Notes under the pieces: model-generated
What the model saw: only the letters and a program-made list of their open reading frames with translations
What the model was told of the DNA's origin: nothing
Databases searched by the model: none
Position numbers and translations under genes: made by a program
Part shown: positions 22,009 to 30,445 of the stretch, in pieces
How positions within the stretch are numbered: position 1 is the stretch's first letter
How the letters are laid out: each line of letters starts with the position of its first letter
Assembly (NCBI GenBank): GCA_017435365.1
Contig: JAFSFD010000032.1
Span: 1 to 42,842 of the forward strand
Length of the DNA stretch: 42,842 bases
Source: Akkermansia sp.
GTDB taxonomy: Bacteria > Verrucomicrobiota > Verrucomicrobiia > Verrucomicrobiales > Akkermansiaceae
Direction of reading: 5' to 3'

Positions 22009-23241
22009 ATGACGGAGCCGCAAGCAGCAGAGGAAAGGGGATGGGCGCGCCGGGTACGCCGGGCGGTGCTGCAGGTGGCTGTGCTGGTGGTATTTGTGCC
22101 GCTGGGGGTGTGGCTTGGGTGGCAGATGATGGCCCCCTCAGCCGAGCGCCTGGCTCTGCATGCTGTGAATGGTGCTGATAAGGCGGCTCTGCTGGAGCTG
22201 GTGCTGCGAGCTCAGAAACAGCCTGAGTCAGAAAGGATTTTGCAGGAGCTTGTTTTCCGGGATGCCGGTGCGCTGAATGCGCTGGCTGAGCTGGCCTCAG
22301 GGCATGAGGAGGCCTTGCAGTGCCTCATCTCCCTTGCGCGTAAGCAGCCTGATTCTCTGGCCTTGCTGGCAGATTGGAGAATGAGTTATCCCTTTGCCCT
22401 CGGCCTGCTCAGGCAGATGGGGGCAGCGGTCATTCCCAGACTGAAGGAGTTTGCGGAAATTTACCCGAATGCGTGTTTTATGCTGGGGGTGGCCAGTGAG
22501 AATGGCTGCCATGTGCAGCAGAGCTGGGCAGAGGCCGCCCTCTGGTATGGCAGGGCCTGGTCCATGGGGTATTTTGAGGTTGAGCCTTATCACGCAGAGG
22601 CTGCATATAACGCCGGTTTGCAGGAGGAGGATGCCGCGCAGAAGGCCAGCTGGTTTGAATCCGCCGCAATCTGCCACCATGCAGCGGCCCAGTGCGCACT
22701 GGGGGTGTGCTATGCTGCCGGTGATGGGGTGGAGCAGAATCTGGAAAAGGCAGTGGAGTGGTATGCGAGGTCGGCAGCGCAGGGGTTCTGCGATGCTCAG
22801 TTCAACCTGGGCTGGTGCTATCTGTATGGAGAGGGGTGCCGGAGCAATGCGGCGGTGGCTGTTTCATTGTTCCGCGATGCTGCCTGGCAGGGGGATGACC
22901 TCGCGCAGTATTACGTGGGCCGTGCCTATGAGCTGGGGCAGGGGGTGAAGCAGGATTTTGCCGAGGCTGTGCGCTGGTATGGCTGGGCTGTGGAGCAGGG
23001 GAATGCTGCTGCCCAATGCGCCCTCGGACATTGCCTGGCCCAGGGCCGCGGCGTGGCCCAGGACTGGGCAGAGGCCGTGCGCCTGTACCGCCTTGCTGCC
23101 GCGCAGGGCCGGAGCGAGGCCCTGCTGGCCCTGGCTTATTGTTATGAACACGGGTACGGCGTGGCACAGGATGCCTCCGCTGCCCGTTACTGGCGCGAAC
23201 GCGCTGCAAAAGAATCTCAATCTACTATACCTGAATCATGA
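22009..23241 (+). CDS. Membrane-anchored Sel1-like repeat protein
   Basis: This 410-residue protein has one N-terminal membrane segment (about residues 19-40), then a helical region, then at least five Sel1-like repeats in the C-terminal 240 residues. Typical units read A.C.LG.CYA.GDGV..N...AVEWY..SA.QG, and the AAAQGRSEALLALAYCYEHG unit is the last. Such repeats make a protein-binding superhelix. The membrane anchor places them in the periplasm or cytoplasm depending on orientation; the Arg-rich stretch before the segment suggests the repeats are outside the cytoplasm. The start at 22009 is chosen because the earlier ATG lies within the promoter. It overlaps the next gene by ATGA. Confidence 0.85.
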   Translation: MTEPQAAEERGWARRVRRAVLQVAVLVVFVPLGVWLGWQMMAPSAERLALHAVNGADKAALLELVLRAQKQPESERILQELVFRDAGALNALAELASGHEEALQCLISLARKQPDSLALLADWRMSYPFALGLLRQMGAAVIPRLKEFAEIYPNACFMLGVASENGCHVQQSWAEAALWYGRAWSMGYFEVEPYHAEAAYNAGLQEEDAAQKASWFESAAICHHAAAQCALGVCYAAGDGVEQNLEKAVEWYARSAAQGFCDAQFNLGWCYLYGEGCRSNAAVAVSLFRDAAWQGDDLAQYYVGRAYELGQGVKQDFAEAVRWYGWAVEQGNAAAQCALGHCLAQGRGVAQDWAEAVRLYRLAAAQGRSEALLALAYCYEHGYGVAQDASAARYWRERAAKESQSTIPES

Positions 23242-23636
23242 AAGCAATCTGTCTGCTCCTTCCGCTGCTGTTCGTCTCGTGCTCATACCTGCGCCCGGTG
23301 ACCAGACCGTATTTCAATGACGACTGCGGTGAGGGCCGCATCGGCTACTGCATCAACGGCCGCGATGACCGCCGCTGGTACAAGGCGGTGGCTGCGGCGC
23401 ACGATATGCAGTTGCAGGCCGCTACCAAAGCCCAGGTGGAGCGTGATTTCGGCGGCATGCATGTGACGCTGCATGGCGATGCCGGCACAGAGTCGTTCAT
23501 CTACTTCTATTTTGAGCACCCGAAGAACACGATTTCGGAGACACACGCGCTGCGGTTTGATTTCAGCGCCGCCGGGCGAGTGACCCGCGCCGAGGTGGTG
23601 CTCATGCGTGACCCCAGCCTTGTGGAGCCGCACTAA
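23238..23636 (+). CDS. Small lipoprotein of unknown function
   Basis: This 132-residue protein has a signal peptide with lipobox FVSC (Cys15). The mature part has two further cysteines (near residues 30 and 38) and a beta-rich C-terminal half. I recognise no family. The ATG overlaps the stop of the Sel1 gene, so the two are probably made together and may work together at the envelope. Confidence 0.7.
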   Translation: MKAICLLLPLLFVSCSYLRPVTRPYFNDDCGEGRIGYCINGRDDRRWYKAVAAAHDMQLQAATKAQVERDFGGMHVTLHGDAGTESFIYFYFEHPKNTISETHALRFDFSAAGRVTRAEVVLMRDPSLVEPH

Positions 23637-23659
23637 TTGGGTGCGCATGCACTTTGAGC

Positions 23660-23688
23660 TTGAAAACAGTGCTCTTTTGAGGTTCAAT
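23660..23688 (+). promoter_or_regulatory. Promoter of the 45-residue lipoprotein and hflX
   Basis: -35 TTGAAA (23660-23665), a 17-nt spacer and -10 TTCAAT (23683-23688) end 7 nt before the ATG at 23696. The -10 is weaker than others here. Confidence 0.5.
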
Positions 23689-23695
23689 AGTGCGC

Positions 23696-23833
23696 ATGAA
23701 GACGCTTGCCTTTGTTCTGGGTTCCGCTGCGGCTCTGCTCACCCTTTCCTCCTGTGGTGAGTGTGCCTGCAATTCGTACAATCCGGCTCTGCTTCGCGAT
23801 GTGCCGGTATCCTCCTCCCGCAGCTTCGAATAA
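23696..23833 (+). CDS. 45-residue lipoprotein
   Basis: A short gene encodes a 45-residue precursor. It has a Lys at position 3, a hydrophobic stretch and lipobox LSSC (Cys20). The mature part is 26 residues, begins CGECACNSY and is rich in serine near its end. A promoter-like sequence ends 7 nt before its start, and hflX starts 13 bases after its stop, so it may be the first gene of the hflX operon. Size and layout recall small bacterial lipoproteins such as entericidins, but there is no sequence basis for that function. Confidence 0.65.
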   Translation: MKTLAFVLGSAAALLTLSSCGECACNSYNPALLRDVPVSSSRSFE

Positions 23834-23845
23834 TAATCCGCGGCC

Positions 23846-25156
23846 ATGTCGTTTGAAATCCGCGAGAAACCGGAGATGGTGGAGCGCGCCCTGCTGGTGG
23901 GGCTGGGCATGCCCGGCGATTCCCGCCGGGAGCGCACCGCCCTGCTGGCAGAGCTGGAGGACCTGGTGAGCAACCTGGGCATAGGTATCGTGGGTACCAT
24001 GCTGGAGTTCACCCGCGAAATCCAGGCCAAGTATCTCTGCGGTATCGGCAAGGCAGAGGAAATCCGCGCCAGGGTGGAGGAGCTGAATGCCGATTGCCTC
24101 ATCTTCGATAACCTCCTTTCACCCAGCCAGCAGCGTGAGTGGGAAAAACTGGTCAATGTCACCGTCATTGACCGTGAAGAGGTGATTCTGGATATCTTCG
24201 CCAAACGCGCCCGTACCCGCGAGGCGGTGATGCAGGTGGACCTGGCCCGCATGCAGTATGCCCTGCCGCGCATGACCGGCATGTGGAAGCACCTGGACCG
24301 CCAGCGCGGCGGCAGTGGTGGCGGCAAGGGCGGCGGCGCCGCTGCCCGTGGCGAGGGTGAAAAGCAGATTGAAGTGGACCGCCGCCTGGCCCGTGAGCGT
24401 ATCGAGGCCATCCGGGATGAACTCGAAGTGGTACGCCGCCAGCGCGGTACCCAGCGCAAGGAACGCACCCGCCAGGGCATTCCCACCGCTGCCATCGTAG
24501 GCTACACGAATGCCGGCAAGAGCTCGCTGCTCAATCTCATCACCGGCGCCGGGGTGCTGGCGCAGAACATCCTGTTTGCCACGCTGGATACCACCAGCCG
24601 CAAGATTGAACTGCCGGACGGGCAGCCGCTGGTGCTCACCGATACAGTGGGCTTTATCCGCAACCTGCCGCACCGCCTGGTGGAGGCCTTCAAATCCACG
24701 CTGGAGGAGGCCGTGCTGGCAGATTTCCTGATTCAGGTGGTGGATGCCAGCGATGAGGACGCCCTGCGGCATTATGAGACGACCTGCGAGGTGCTTGCCA
24801 GCCTGGGGGCTGAGGATAAGCCCATGGTCGTGGTCTGGAACAAGTGCGACCTCATTCCTGAGGATGTGCGCGAGGTGACGCTTCAGGCCCTTTCCTCCAA
24901 GCTGAACTGCCCCAGCCTCAGCATGAGCGTGCTGGAAAACAAAGGGGTGGATAACCTGCTGGCCTCCTGCGTGGAGATGCTTTCCCACCGGGTGGAGCGC
25001 CAGACCTACCGCATCCCGCTGGCAGAGAGCCGCATCATTGCTATCATGCACCGCGACGGCAAGGTACTCAACACCGAATATGAGGGGAATGATGCCATTG
25101 TGGAGGCTATTCTCCCCAAGGAATTTGCTGCCCGTATTGCCAATTACCGCGTATGA
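23846..25156 (+). CDS. hflX: GTPase HflX
   Basis: This 436-residue GTPase has the HflX N-terminal domain (LEDLVSNLGIGIVGT, then KAEEIRARVEELNADCLIFDNLLSPSQQ region). A glycine-rich loop follows (about residues 152-170), and then a charged coiled coil that in HflX enters the ribosome. The G domain has G1 GYTNAGKSS (about residue 219), G3 DTVGF and G4 NKCD. HflX splits stalled or stress-inactivated 70S ribosomes. The gene has no strong Shine-Dalgarno sequence. It overlaps the downstream L,D-transpeptidase gene by ATGA. Confidence 0.95.
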   Translation: MSFEIREKPEMVERALLVGLGMPGDSRRERTALLAELEDLVSNLGIGIVGTMLEFTREIQAKYLCGIGKAEEIRARVEELNADCLIFDNLLSPSQQREWEKLVNVTVIDREEVILDIFAKRARTREAVMQVDLARMQYALPRMTGMWKHLDRQRGGSGGGKGGGAAARGEGEKQIEVDRRLARERIEAIRDELEVVRRQRGTQRKERTRQGIPTAAIVGYTNAGKSSLLNLITGAGVLAQNILFATLDTTSRKIELPDGQPLVLTDTVGFIRNLPHRLVEAFKSTLEEAVLADFLIQVVDASDEDALRHYETTCEVLASLGAEDKPMVVVWNKCDLIPEDVREVTLQALSSKLNCPSLSMSVLENKGVDNLLASCVEMLSHRVERQTYRIPLAESRIIAIMHRDGKVLNTEYEGNDAIVEAILPKEFAARIANYRV

Positions 25157-25791
25157 AGCGTTTTGCTGTAATTCTGACCTTTGCCGCTGTGGGCTGCCAG
25201 CAGTCACCGGAGGATTTGTGTGCCTATTATGAGGCTGAGGGAGCCCGCCTGGAGGAAGCGACCCGCCATGTGCGCAAGGCGTATACTTTTGAGGACTTCA
25301 TCGCGCACGAGGGCTATCGCGAGACCCGCGATATGTGGCGCGGTGCAGCGTTGGCGGAGTATGCCCCTGCTACATCGCACGTGGAAATCCTGCTGGAGGA
25401 GCAGCGCGGCCGCCTGTATATCAACGGCACCATTGCCATGGATTTTCCTGTCTGTTCCGGCCGCTTCGGCGGGCAGGAAACCCCGAAGGGAACTTTCCGC
25501 ATCTCGCAGAAGGTGCAGGAGTACCGTTCTAACCGTTATGGCTCCTTTATGAGCAAGGATGGCCAGCGCGTGGTGAAACGCAATGTCTCAGTAAATGATA
25601 CGCCGCCGGCAGGGGCCGTGTTCGAGGGTGCCGATATGCCGTATTGGATGCGTTTCAATGGTCCCATCGGTCTGCATGTGGGCAATGTGCACCGCCACAG
25701 TGCTTCGCATGGTTGCGTGCGCGTGCCGGAGGAAGCATGCAGCATCCTCTTTGAGAAACTGGCTGTTGGTTCTAAAGTGATTGTGAAGTGA
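25153..25791 (+). CDS. L,D-transpeptidase (YkuD) lipoprotein
   Basis: This 212-residue lipoprotein (lipobox AVGC, Cys15) carries a YkuD domain. The catalytic motif SHGCVR places His186, Gly187 and Cys188; an upstream HRH and the GTFRIS strand are also family features. YkuD enzymes form 3-3 peptidoglycan crosslinks or attach proteins to peptidoglycan through an active-site cysteine. Lipidation would hold the enzyme at a membrane facing the cell wall. Its start overlaps hflX and its stop is one base before comM, so the three are probably one transcript. Confidence 0.9.
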   Translation: MKRFAVILTFAAVGCQQSPEDLCAYYEAEGARLEEATRHVRKAYTFEDFIAHEGYRETRDMWRGAALAEYAPATSHVEILLEEQRGRLYINGTIAMDFPVCSGRFGGQETPKGTFRISQKVQEYRSNRYGSFMSKDGQRVVKRNVSVNDTPPAGAVFEGADMPYWMRFNGPIGLHVGNVHRHSASHGCVRVPEEACSILFEKLAVGSKVIVK

Positions 25792-25792
25792 G

Positions 25793-27358
25793 ATGATTAC
25801 GCGTCTGCATTCAGCGGCGGTTGAGGGTATCAACGGCTATGAGGTTGAGGTGGAGGTCGATGTGCGCCCCGTGGAGGATACCGGGCGCATCTCCGTGGTC
25901 GGTCTGCCGGATGCTGCCGTGCGCGAAAGCGTGCAGCGCGTCACTTCTGCTCTCTCCAACAGCTCGTTCTTCAGCCCGGGAGATGTGATGGTCACGGTGA
26001 ACCTTGCCCCGGCCGATACGCGCAAGCAGGGTCCCGGCTTTGACCTGCCCATTGCGCTGGCCCTGGAAATGGCTATTCAGACCAATTATCGCGACGTGCC
26101 GGAGGCGTTCAAACGCCGCATTCCCGCAGGGCTGGATGACTGGTGTTTTGTGGGTGAGCTGGCCTTGGACGGTGTGGTGCGCGGGGTGCGCGGGGTGCTG
26201 CCGCTTGCCGTAGCCGCGCGGGATGCCGGGCGCAGCTGCATCATGGTTTCTGCGGAGAATGCTGCGGAGGCCGCTGTGGTGGAGGGCCTGGCTGTGTATG
26301 CCGTGGCTGATCTGCGCGAGGCCTGGGATGTGCTGGTGAATCCGGCAAAGTTTACGCCCTTTACCCTGCCTGCCGATATGCCGCCTTTGCCGGCCGAGGT
26401 GGATTTTGATGAGGTGAAAGGGCAGCCCTATGCCCGGCGTGCCATGGAGATTGCCGCCGCCGGTGGTCATAACCTGCTCATGTGCGGCAGCCCCGGCAGC
26501 GGCAAGAGCATGCTGGCCAGCCGCCTGCCCACGATTCTGCCGCCGCTCTCGCACGATGAAGCGCTGGAAGCCAGCAAGATTCACTCCGTGTGCGGGCAGT
26601 TGCCGCGTATCGGCGGCCTGCTCAGTTACCGACCTTTCCGCAGCCCGCACCATACTATTTCAGATGTGGGGCTCATGGGCGGCGGTACCAATATTACTCC
26701 CGGCGAAATTTCCCTGGCTCACCACGGTGTACTGTTTCTCGATGAGCTGCCGGAGTTTTCCCGCCGCACGCTGGAAACCCTGCGCCAGCCGCTCGAAAGT
26801 GGGCATGTGACTATTTCCCGCGCCAATGGCAGCATGGATTTCCCCTGTGCCTTCATGTTTGTGGCGGCTATGAATCCCTGCCCCTGCGGCTACCTGGGCG
26901 ACCCGCGTCACCGCTGCCGCTGCAGCCCGGCGGATGTAGCCCGCTACCGTAAGAAGATATCCGGCCCCTTGCTGGACCGCTTTGATATGGTGATAGAGGT
27001 GCCGCCGGTGGAGCCCGCCAGCCTGCTCAGCAAGCCGGATGGCGAGAGCAGCGCTGCTATCCGCGCCCGTGTGGTGGCTGCCCGTGCCAGGCAGGCAGAG
27101 CGCTACGCCGGCACCGGGGTGGTCTGCAATGCCCGCCTCAGCAGCAAGATGCTGCGCAAGCACTGCCCCCTCACGCAGTCACAGCAGGAAATGCTGCTGG
27201 CGGCGGTGGAGCAGCTGGGCCTTTCTGCCCGTGCGTTCGACCGCATCCTGCGCGTCGCGCGTACGATTGCTGACCTGGCAGGCGCAGAGCCCCCCACGGA
27301 TGCGCACCTCTTCGAGGCCATCCAGTTCCGCCAGTTTGAAAGCCAGCTGCGCGGGTGA
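25793..27358 (+). CDS. comM: ComM/YifB-family AAA+ ATPase
   Basis: This 521-residue protein has an N-terminal Lon-like S5 domain (about 1-180, GRISVVGLPDAAVRES). A Mg-chelatase-type AAA+ core follows, with Walker A GSPGSGKS (from about residue 232), Walker B VLFLDELPEF and the zinc-finger-like CPCGYLGDPRHRCRC. A C-terminal helical lid completes it. In Vibrio, ComM is a hexameric helicase that promotes branch migration during natural transformation. The length fits the family. The stop codon directly abuts the stop of the convergent uxs gene. Confidence 0.93.
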   Translation: MITRLHSAAVEGINGYEVEVEVDVRPVEDTGRISVVGLPDAAVRESVQRVTSALSNSSFFSPGDVMVTVNLAPADTRKQGPGFDLPIALALEMAIQTNYRDVPEAFKRRIPAGLDDWCFVGELALDGVVRGVRGVLPLAVAARDAGRSCIMVSAENAAEAAVVEGLAVYAVADLREAWDVLVNPAKFTPFTLPADMPPLPAEVDFDEVKGQPYARRAMEIAAAGGHNLLMCGSPGSGKSMLASRLPTILPPLSHDEALEASKIHSVCGQLPRIGGLLSYRPFRSPHHTISDVGLMGGGTNITPGEISLAHHGVLFLDELPEFSRRTLETLRQPLESGHVTISRANGSMDFPCAFMFVAAMNPCPCGYLGDPRHRCRCSPADVARYRKKISGPLLDRFDMVIEVPPVEPASLLSKPDGESSAAIRARVVAARARQAERYAGTGVVCNARLSSKMLRKHCPLTQSQQEMLLAAVEQLGLSARAFDRILRVARTIADLAGAEPPTDAHLFEAIQFRQFESQLRG

Positions 27359-28306
27359 TTACTTGCCGAGGCGTTCGCGGAAGTAGGCGATGGTGCGATC
27401 CAGCCCCTCATTCAGGGGGATAGTCGGCTTCCAGTCCAGCACGGCTCCGGCCAGGGTGATATCCGGCTTGCGCTGCGTGGGGTCATCGGAGGGCAGGGGA
27501 AGCTGCACCAGCTTGCTCGGGGTATCTATCTTGGAAAGCACAATGTCGGCCAGCTGGCGGATGGTGAATTCGCCCGGATTGCCCAGATTCACCGGGCCCA
27601 CAAATCCTTTGGAGTTCTCCATCATGCGAACCATGCCTTCGATGAGGTCGTCGATGTATTGGAACGAGCGGGTCTGCTGACCCTCACCGTAGATGGTGAT
27701 ATCCTCACCGCGCAGAGCCTGGCAGATGAAGTTGGAAACCACGCGGCCATCCTCAGGGTTCATGAGCGGACCGTAGGTGTTGAAAATGCGGATGACGCGG
27801 ATATCCACCCCCTCGTGGCGGTGATAGTCGAAGAACAGACTTTCGGCACAGCGCTTACCCTCATCGTAGCAGGCGCGGATGCCGATGGGGTTCACATTGC
27901 CCCGGTAGCTTTCCACTTGCGGGTGCACCTGCGGCTCGCCGTATACTTCGGAGGTGGAGCTCAGCAGAATGCGTGCACCGTGCTTTTTTGCCAAGTCAAG
28001 CATATTCAAGGCTCCCAGCACGCAGGTTTTGGTGGTGAAGATGGAGCGGGAATTCTGGTAGGCTGGGGGAGAGGCCGGGCATGCCAGGTTATAGATGCGA
28101 TCCAGCTTTTCCGGGCATTCGTAGGGGTAGATGACATCGTGTCCCACAAAGTGGAAACGAGGATTGTCCATGAGGTCTCTCACGTTATCCAGCGAACCGG
28201 TGTAGTTATTATCAAGGCAGATGACGCGGTGCCCGTCTGCAATCAGGCGGTGGCAGAGATTGGCACCCACGAAGCCGGTGCCGCCGGTAACGAGAATATT
28301 TAACAT
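27359..28306 (-). CDS. uxs: UDP-glucuronate decarboxylase (UDP-xylose synthase)
   Basis: This 315-residue enzyme is an extended short-chain dehydrogenase. It has the GGTGFVG NAD-binding motif at the N-terminus, [28 protein letters not shown], and the YxxxK catalytic pair in [15 protein letters not shown] and NLGNPGEFT follow. This motif set is characteristic of UDP-xylose synthases, which convert UDP-glucuronate to UDP-xylose for surface polysaccharides. The start at 28306 (MLNILVTGG) lies 10 nt after a -10 box; an in-frame start 13 codons earlier would overlap the promoter. No glycosyltransferase or UDP-glucose dehydrogenase is nearby. It is divergent from the mrp-type gene. Confidence 0.92.
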   Translation of the reverse strand: MLNILVTGGTGFVGANLCHRLIADGHRVICLDNNYTGSLDNVRDLMDNPRFHFVGHDVIYPYECPEKLDRIYNLACPASPPAYQNSRSIFTTKTCVLGALNMLDLAKKHGARILLSSTSEVYGEPQVHPQVESYRGNVNPIGIRACYDEGKRCAESLFFDYHRHEGVDIRVIRIFNTYGPLMNPEDGRVVSNFICQALRGEDITIYGEGQQTRSFQYIDDLIEGMVRMMENSKGFVGPVNLGNPGEFTIRQLADIVLSKIDTPSKLVQLPLPSDDPTQRKPDITLAGAVLDWKPTIPLNEGLDRTIAYFRERLGK

Positions 28307-28316
28307 ACGCGCAATC

Positions 28317-28345
28317 AGTGTACATGATGTTGCCACGCTTAGCAA
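28317..28345 (-). promoter_or_regulatory. uxs promoter
   Basis: On the minus strand, -35 TTGCTA (28345-28340), a 17-nt spacer and -10 TACACT (28322-28317) end 10 nt before the ATG. Confidence 0.65.
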
Positions 28346-28359
28346 GACAAATGTTAGAC

Positions 28360-28388
28360 TTGAATCGTCATAGTCGCGGTGATAGAAT
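28360..28388 (+). promoter_or_regulatory. Promoter of the mrp-type gene
   Basis: -35 TTGAAT (28360-28365), a 17-nt spacer and -10 TAGAAT (28383-28388) end 7 nt before the ATG at 28396. An in-frame ATG at 28387 overlaps the -10 box. Confidence 0.75.
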
Positions 28389-28395
28389 GTACCGC

Positions 28396-29475
28396 ATGAG
28401 CGAGACGAATCTGACTCCCGAACTGGTGCGTGCCGCGCTGACCACGGTGAAATACCCGGGCTTCAGCCGGGATATTGTGGCATTCGGCCTGGTGAAGAAT
28501 ATTTCCGTGAGTCCGGAGGGGCGGGTCGTTGTATCGCTGCGGGTGGAGAGCAAGAACTCGGATGTTCCGCGCTATATATACGAACGCGTCATCAGTGTGC
28601 TGCGAGAGCTGCCCGGCGTCACTTCGCACGATGTGCAGATGGATCACCGCGCGCCGGAGCAGAAGAAGGCCGAGCTGGAGCAGGGGGATGACCCGGACGA
28701 TTGGAAATCAAGCGTGCCGGGGGTGAAGCATGTCATCGCCGTGGCTTCCGGCAAGGGTGGTGTGGGCAAGAGCACCGTCTCGGCCAATCTGGCAGTGGCC
28801 CTTTCAAAACTGGGTTACAAGGTGGGCCTGCTTGATCTGGATTTGTATGGCCCCTCCATGGCCCTGATGTTCGGCACCACGGAGCGCCCCGGTTGCAGTG
28901 ACAAGGAGCAGTTCCTGCCGGTGGAGGCTCACGGGGTGAAGCTGCTTTCCATGGCTCTGCTGGTGGATGGCGATACTCCGCTGGCCGTGCGCGGCCCGCT
29001 GGCCACCCGCTATGTGCAGCAGTTCCTGCGCGACGTGGAGTGGGGCGGTCTGGATTTCCTCATCCTGGATATGCCCCCCGGCACGGGCGATATCCAGCTC
29101 ACCATTGTACAGACCGTTTCACTGGCCGGCGCCGTCATCGTGACCACTCCGCAGGAGGTCGCCCTCATCGATGCCCGCAAGGCCGTGGGCCTGTTCCAGC
29201 GTGTGAATACACCGATTCTGGGGCTGGTGGAGAATATGAGCTATTTCCACTGCCCGAGCGATAATCAGATTTATCACATCTTCGGTGAGGGCGGTGGCGA
29301 GCGCGAGGCTGCTAAGCTGGGCGTGCCCCTGCTGGGCAAGTTGCCCTTGGATACTCAGACCCGCGCCTGCGGAGATGAGGGCTCCCCGGTCGCACTGGAG
29401 GACCCGGAGACGAATCCCGTTTCCGCCGCATTCCGCAGTGTAGCTGCCAATCTGGCTGCCGGCCTGGGTATGTAA
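28396..29475 (+). CDS. mrp: Mrp/NBP35-family iron-sulfur carrier ATPase
   Basis: This 359-residue protein has an N-terminal MIP18/DUF59-type domain (about 1-95) and a P-loop ATPase with the deviant Walker [10 protein letters not shown] (about residues 119-127). Related Mrp/ApbC proteins carry and deliver 4Fe-4S clusters as dimers. The usual CxxC cluster ligand pair appears here as CPSD (in [10 protein letters not shown]), so the second cysteine is missing. Cluster binding may differ, or use other residues. The start at 28396 is chosen because the earlier ATG is part of the promoter. It ends 4 bases before a convergent membrane-protein gene. Confidence 0.9.
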   Translation: MSETNLTPELVRAALTTVKYPGFSRDIVAFGLVKNISVSPEGRVVVSLRVESKNSDVPRYIYERVISVLRELPGVTSHDVQMDHRAPEQKKAELEQGDDPDDWKSSVPGVKHVIAVASGKGGVGKSTVSANLAVALSKLGYKVGLLDLDLYGPSMALMFGTTERPGCSDKEQFLPVEAHGVKLLSMALLVDGDTPLAVRGPLATRYVQQFLRDVEWGGLDFLILDMPPGTGDIQLTIVQTVSLAGAVIVTTPQEVALIDARKAVGLFQRVNTPILGLVENMSYFHCPSDNQIYHIFGEGGGEREAAKLGVPLLGKLPLDTQTRACGDEGSPVALEDPETNPVSAAFRSVAANLAAGLGM

Positions 29476-29479
29476 AGCA

Positions 29480-30307
29480 TTACCAGCAGTGCGGGGCGTA
29501 GAGGATGATGCCCAGCGCCGCAGGCAGCGCCATGGTCAGCCAGCTGAGAGCCAGCGCCAGGTTTCCCGGCAGCAGGTGGGAGATGCGGGCAAAGCCTTGC
29601 AGGCACCCCGCACCGATGGCGATGGTCACGCAGAGTGTGCGCTCGAACATGGGGGCGGTCACGCTGGAAATGAGCGTGGCGCCCAGCAGCAGAATGAGTG
29701 TGAGGGTAGTCACCACCATTTCCTGCGGCTCGTAGTTCTGATTCCGGAGTCGTTCCCGTTCCCTGGCCATCAGGAAGAACAGCATCCCCAGGTACCATAC
29801 CGGCCCGGTGGTCAGCATGTGCAGCGGGCTCAGGGTGAAACTGAAATAGAATGCCGGTATGCAGCAGAACATGGCAAAGGCTATGGCCTGCAGCAGCAGG
29901 CTGACCTGCGCAAACCACTGGCGCGGTAAGACTCGCGAAAGGGCAAACAGGAAGCCCGGCAGAATGGCATAGTGAAAGAGGGTCTGCCCTACATAGAAGA
30001 ACGACATCCACAGCGTGGCCATCCCCACCGCAAACAGCAGCAGGAGTATGACCGGCAGATGCTCCCGGTAAAATCCTGCCTGCCAGCCGTTCTGCTGCAC
30101 TATCGCAGAATACAGCCGCTGCAGCATCACCATGCACCACACCCCGCCGGCCACTAGCAGCAGGGGCCCGGCGGTTATCATGGTTATCTGCATGAGTGCC
30201 GAGCAGGCAATCGCCCAGCACAGGGCGGTGATAGGCGTATCCAGCCCCCACAGCTGCAGTTGCAGCCATCGGGAATCTGCTTTTCCTGTCGGGGTAGGCG
30301 GGGTCAT
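29480..30307 (-). CDS. Polytopic membrane protein of unknown function
   Basis: This 275-residue protein has about nine hydrophobic segments linked by short loops. One longer cytoplasmic-type loop is rich in Arg and Glu (ARERERLRNQNYEPQE). Size and segment count recall UbiA-type prenyltransferases, but the Asp-rich NDxxD motifs of that family are absent, so I assign no function. It is convergent with the mrp-type gene and has its own promoter ending 8 nt before its ATG. Confidence 0.75.
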   Translation of the reverse strand: MTPPTPTGKADSRWLQLQLWGLDTPITALCWAIACSALMQITMITAGPLLLVAGGVWCMVMLQRLYSAIVQQNGWQAGFYREHLPVILLLLFAVGMATLWMSFFYVGQTLFHYAILPGFLFALSRVLPRQWFAQVSLLLQAIAFAMFCCIPAFYFSFTLSPLHMLTTGPVWYLGMLFFLMARERERLRNQNYEPQEMVVTTLTLILLLGATLISSVTAPMFERTLCVTIAIGAGCLQGFARISHLLPGNLALALSWLTMALPAALGIILYAPHCW

Positions 30308-30315
30308 GCTTGCTT

Positions 30316-30345
30316 GTATTATTCATCCTTTGTACGGCAGAACAA
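30316..30345 (-). promoter_or_regulatory. Promoter of the polytopic membrane protein gene
   Basis: On the minus strand, -35 TTGTTC (30345-30340), an 18-nt spacer and -10 TAATAC (30321-30316) end 8 nt before the ATG. Confidence 0.5.
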
Positions 30346-30410
30346 GCCGCAGTTTTGTCATTGCTGCTGAAAAACGGTGTGTCTGCTTTCTCCCGGGACG
30401 TGATTTCGGC

Positions 30411-30439
30411 TTGCTCCGGCGGGAGCTGCGTGCTACACT
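30411..30439 (+). promoter_or_regulatory. Promoter of the M20 peptidase gene
   Basis: -35 TTGCTC (30411-30416), a 17-nt spacer and -10 TACACT (30434-30439) end only 6 nt before the ATG at 30446, predicting a leaderless mRNA. Confidence 0.6.
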
Positions 30440-30445
30440 CCGTGC

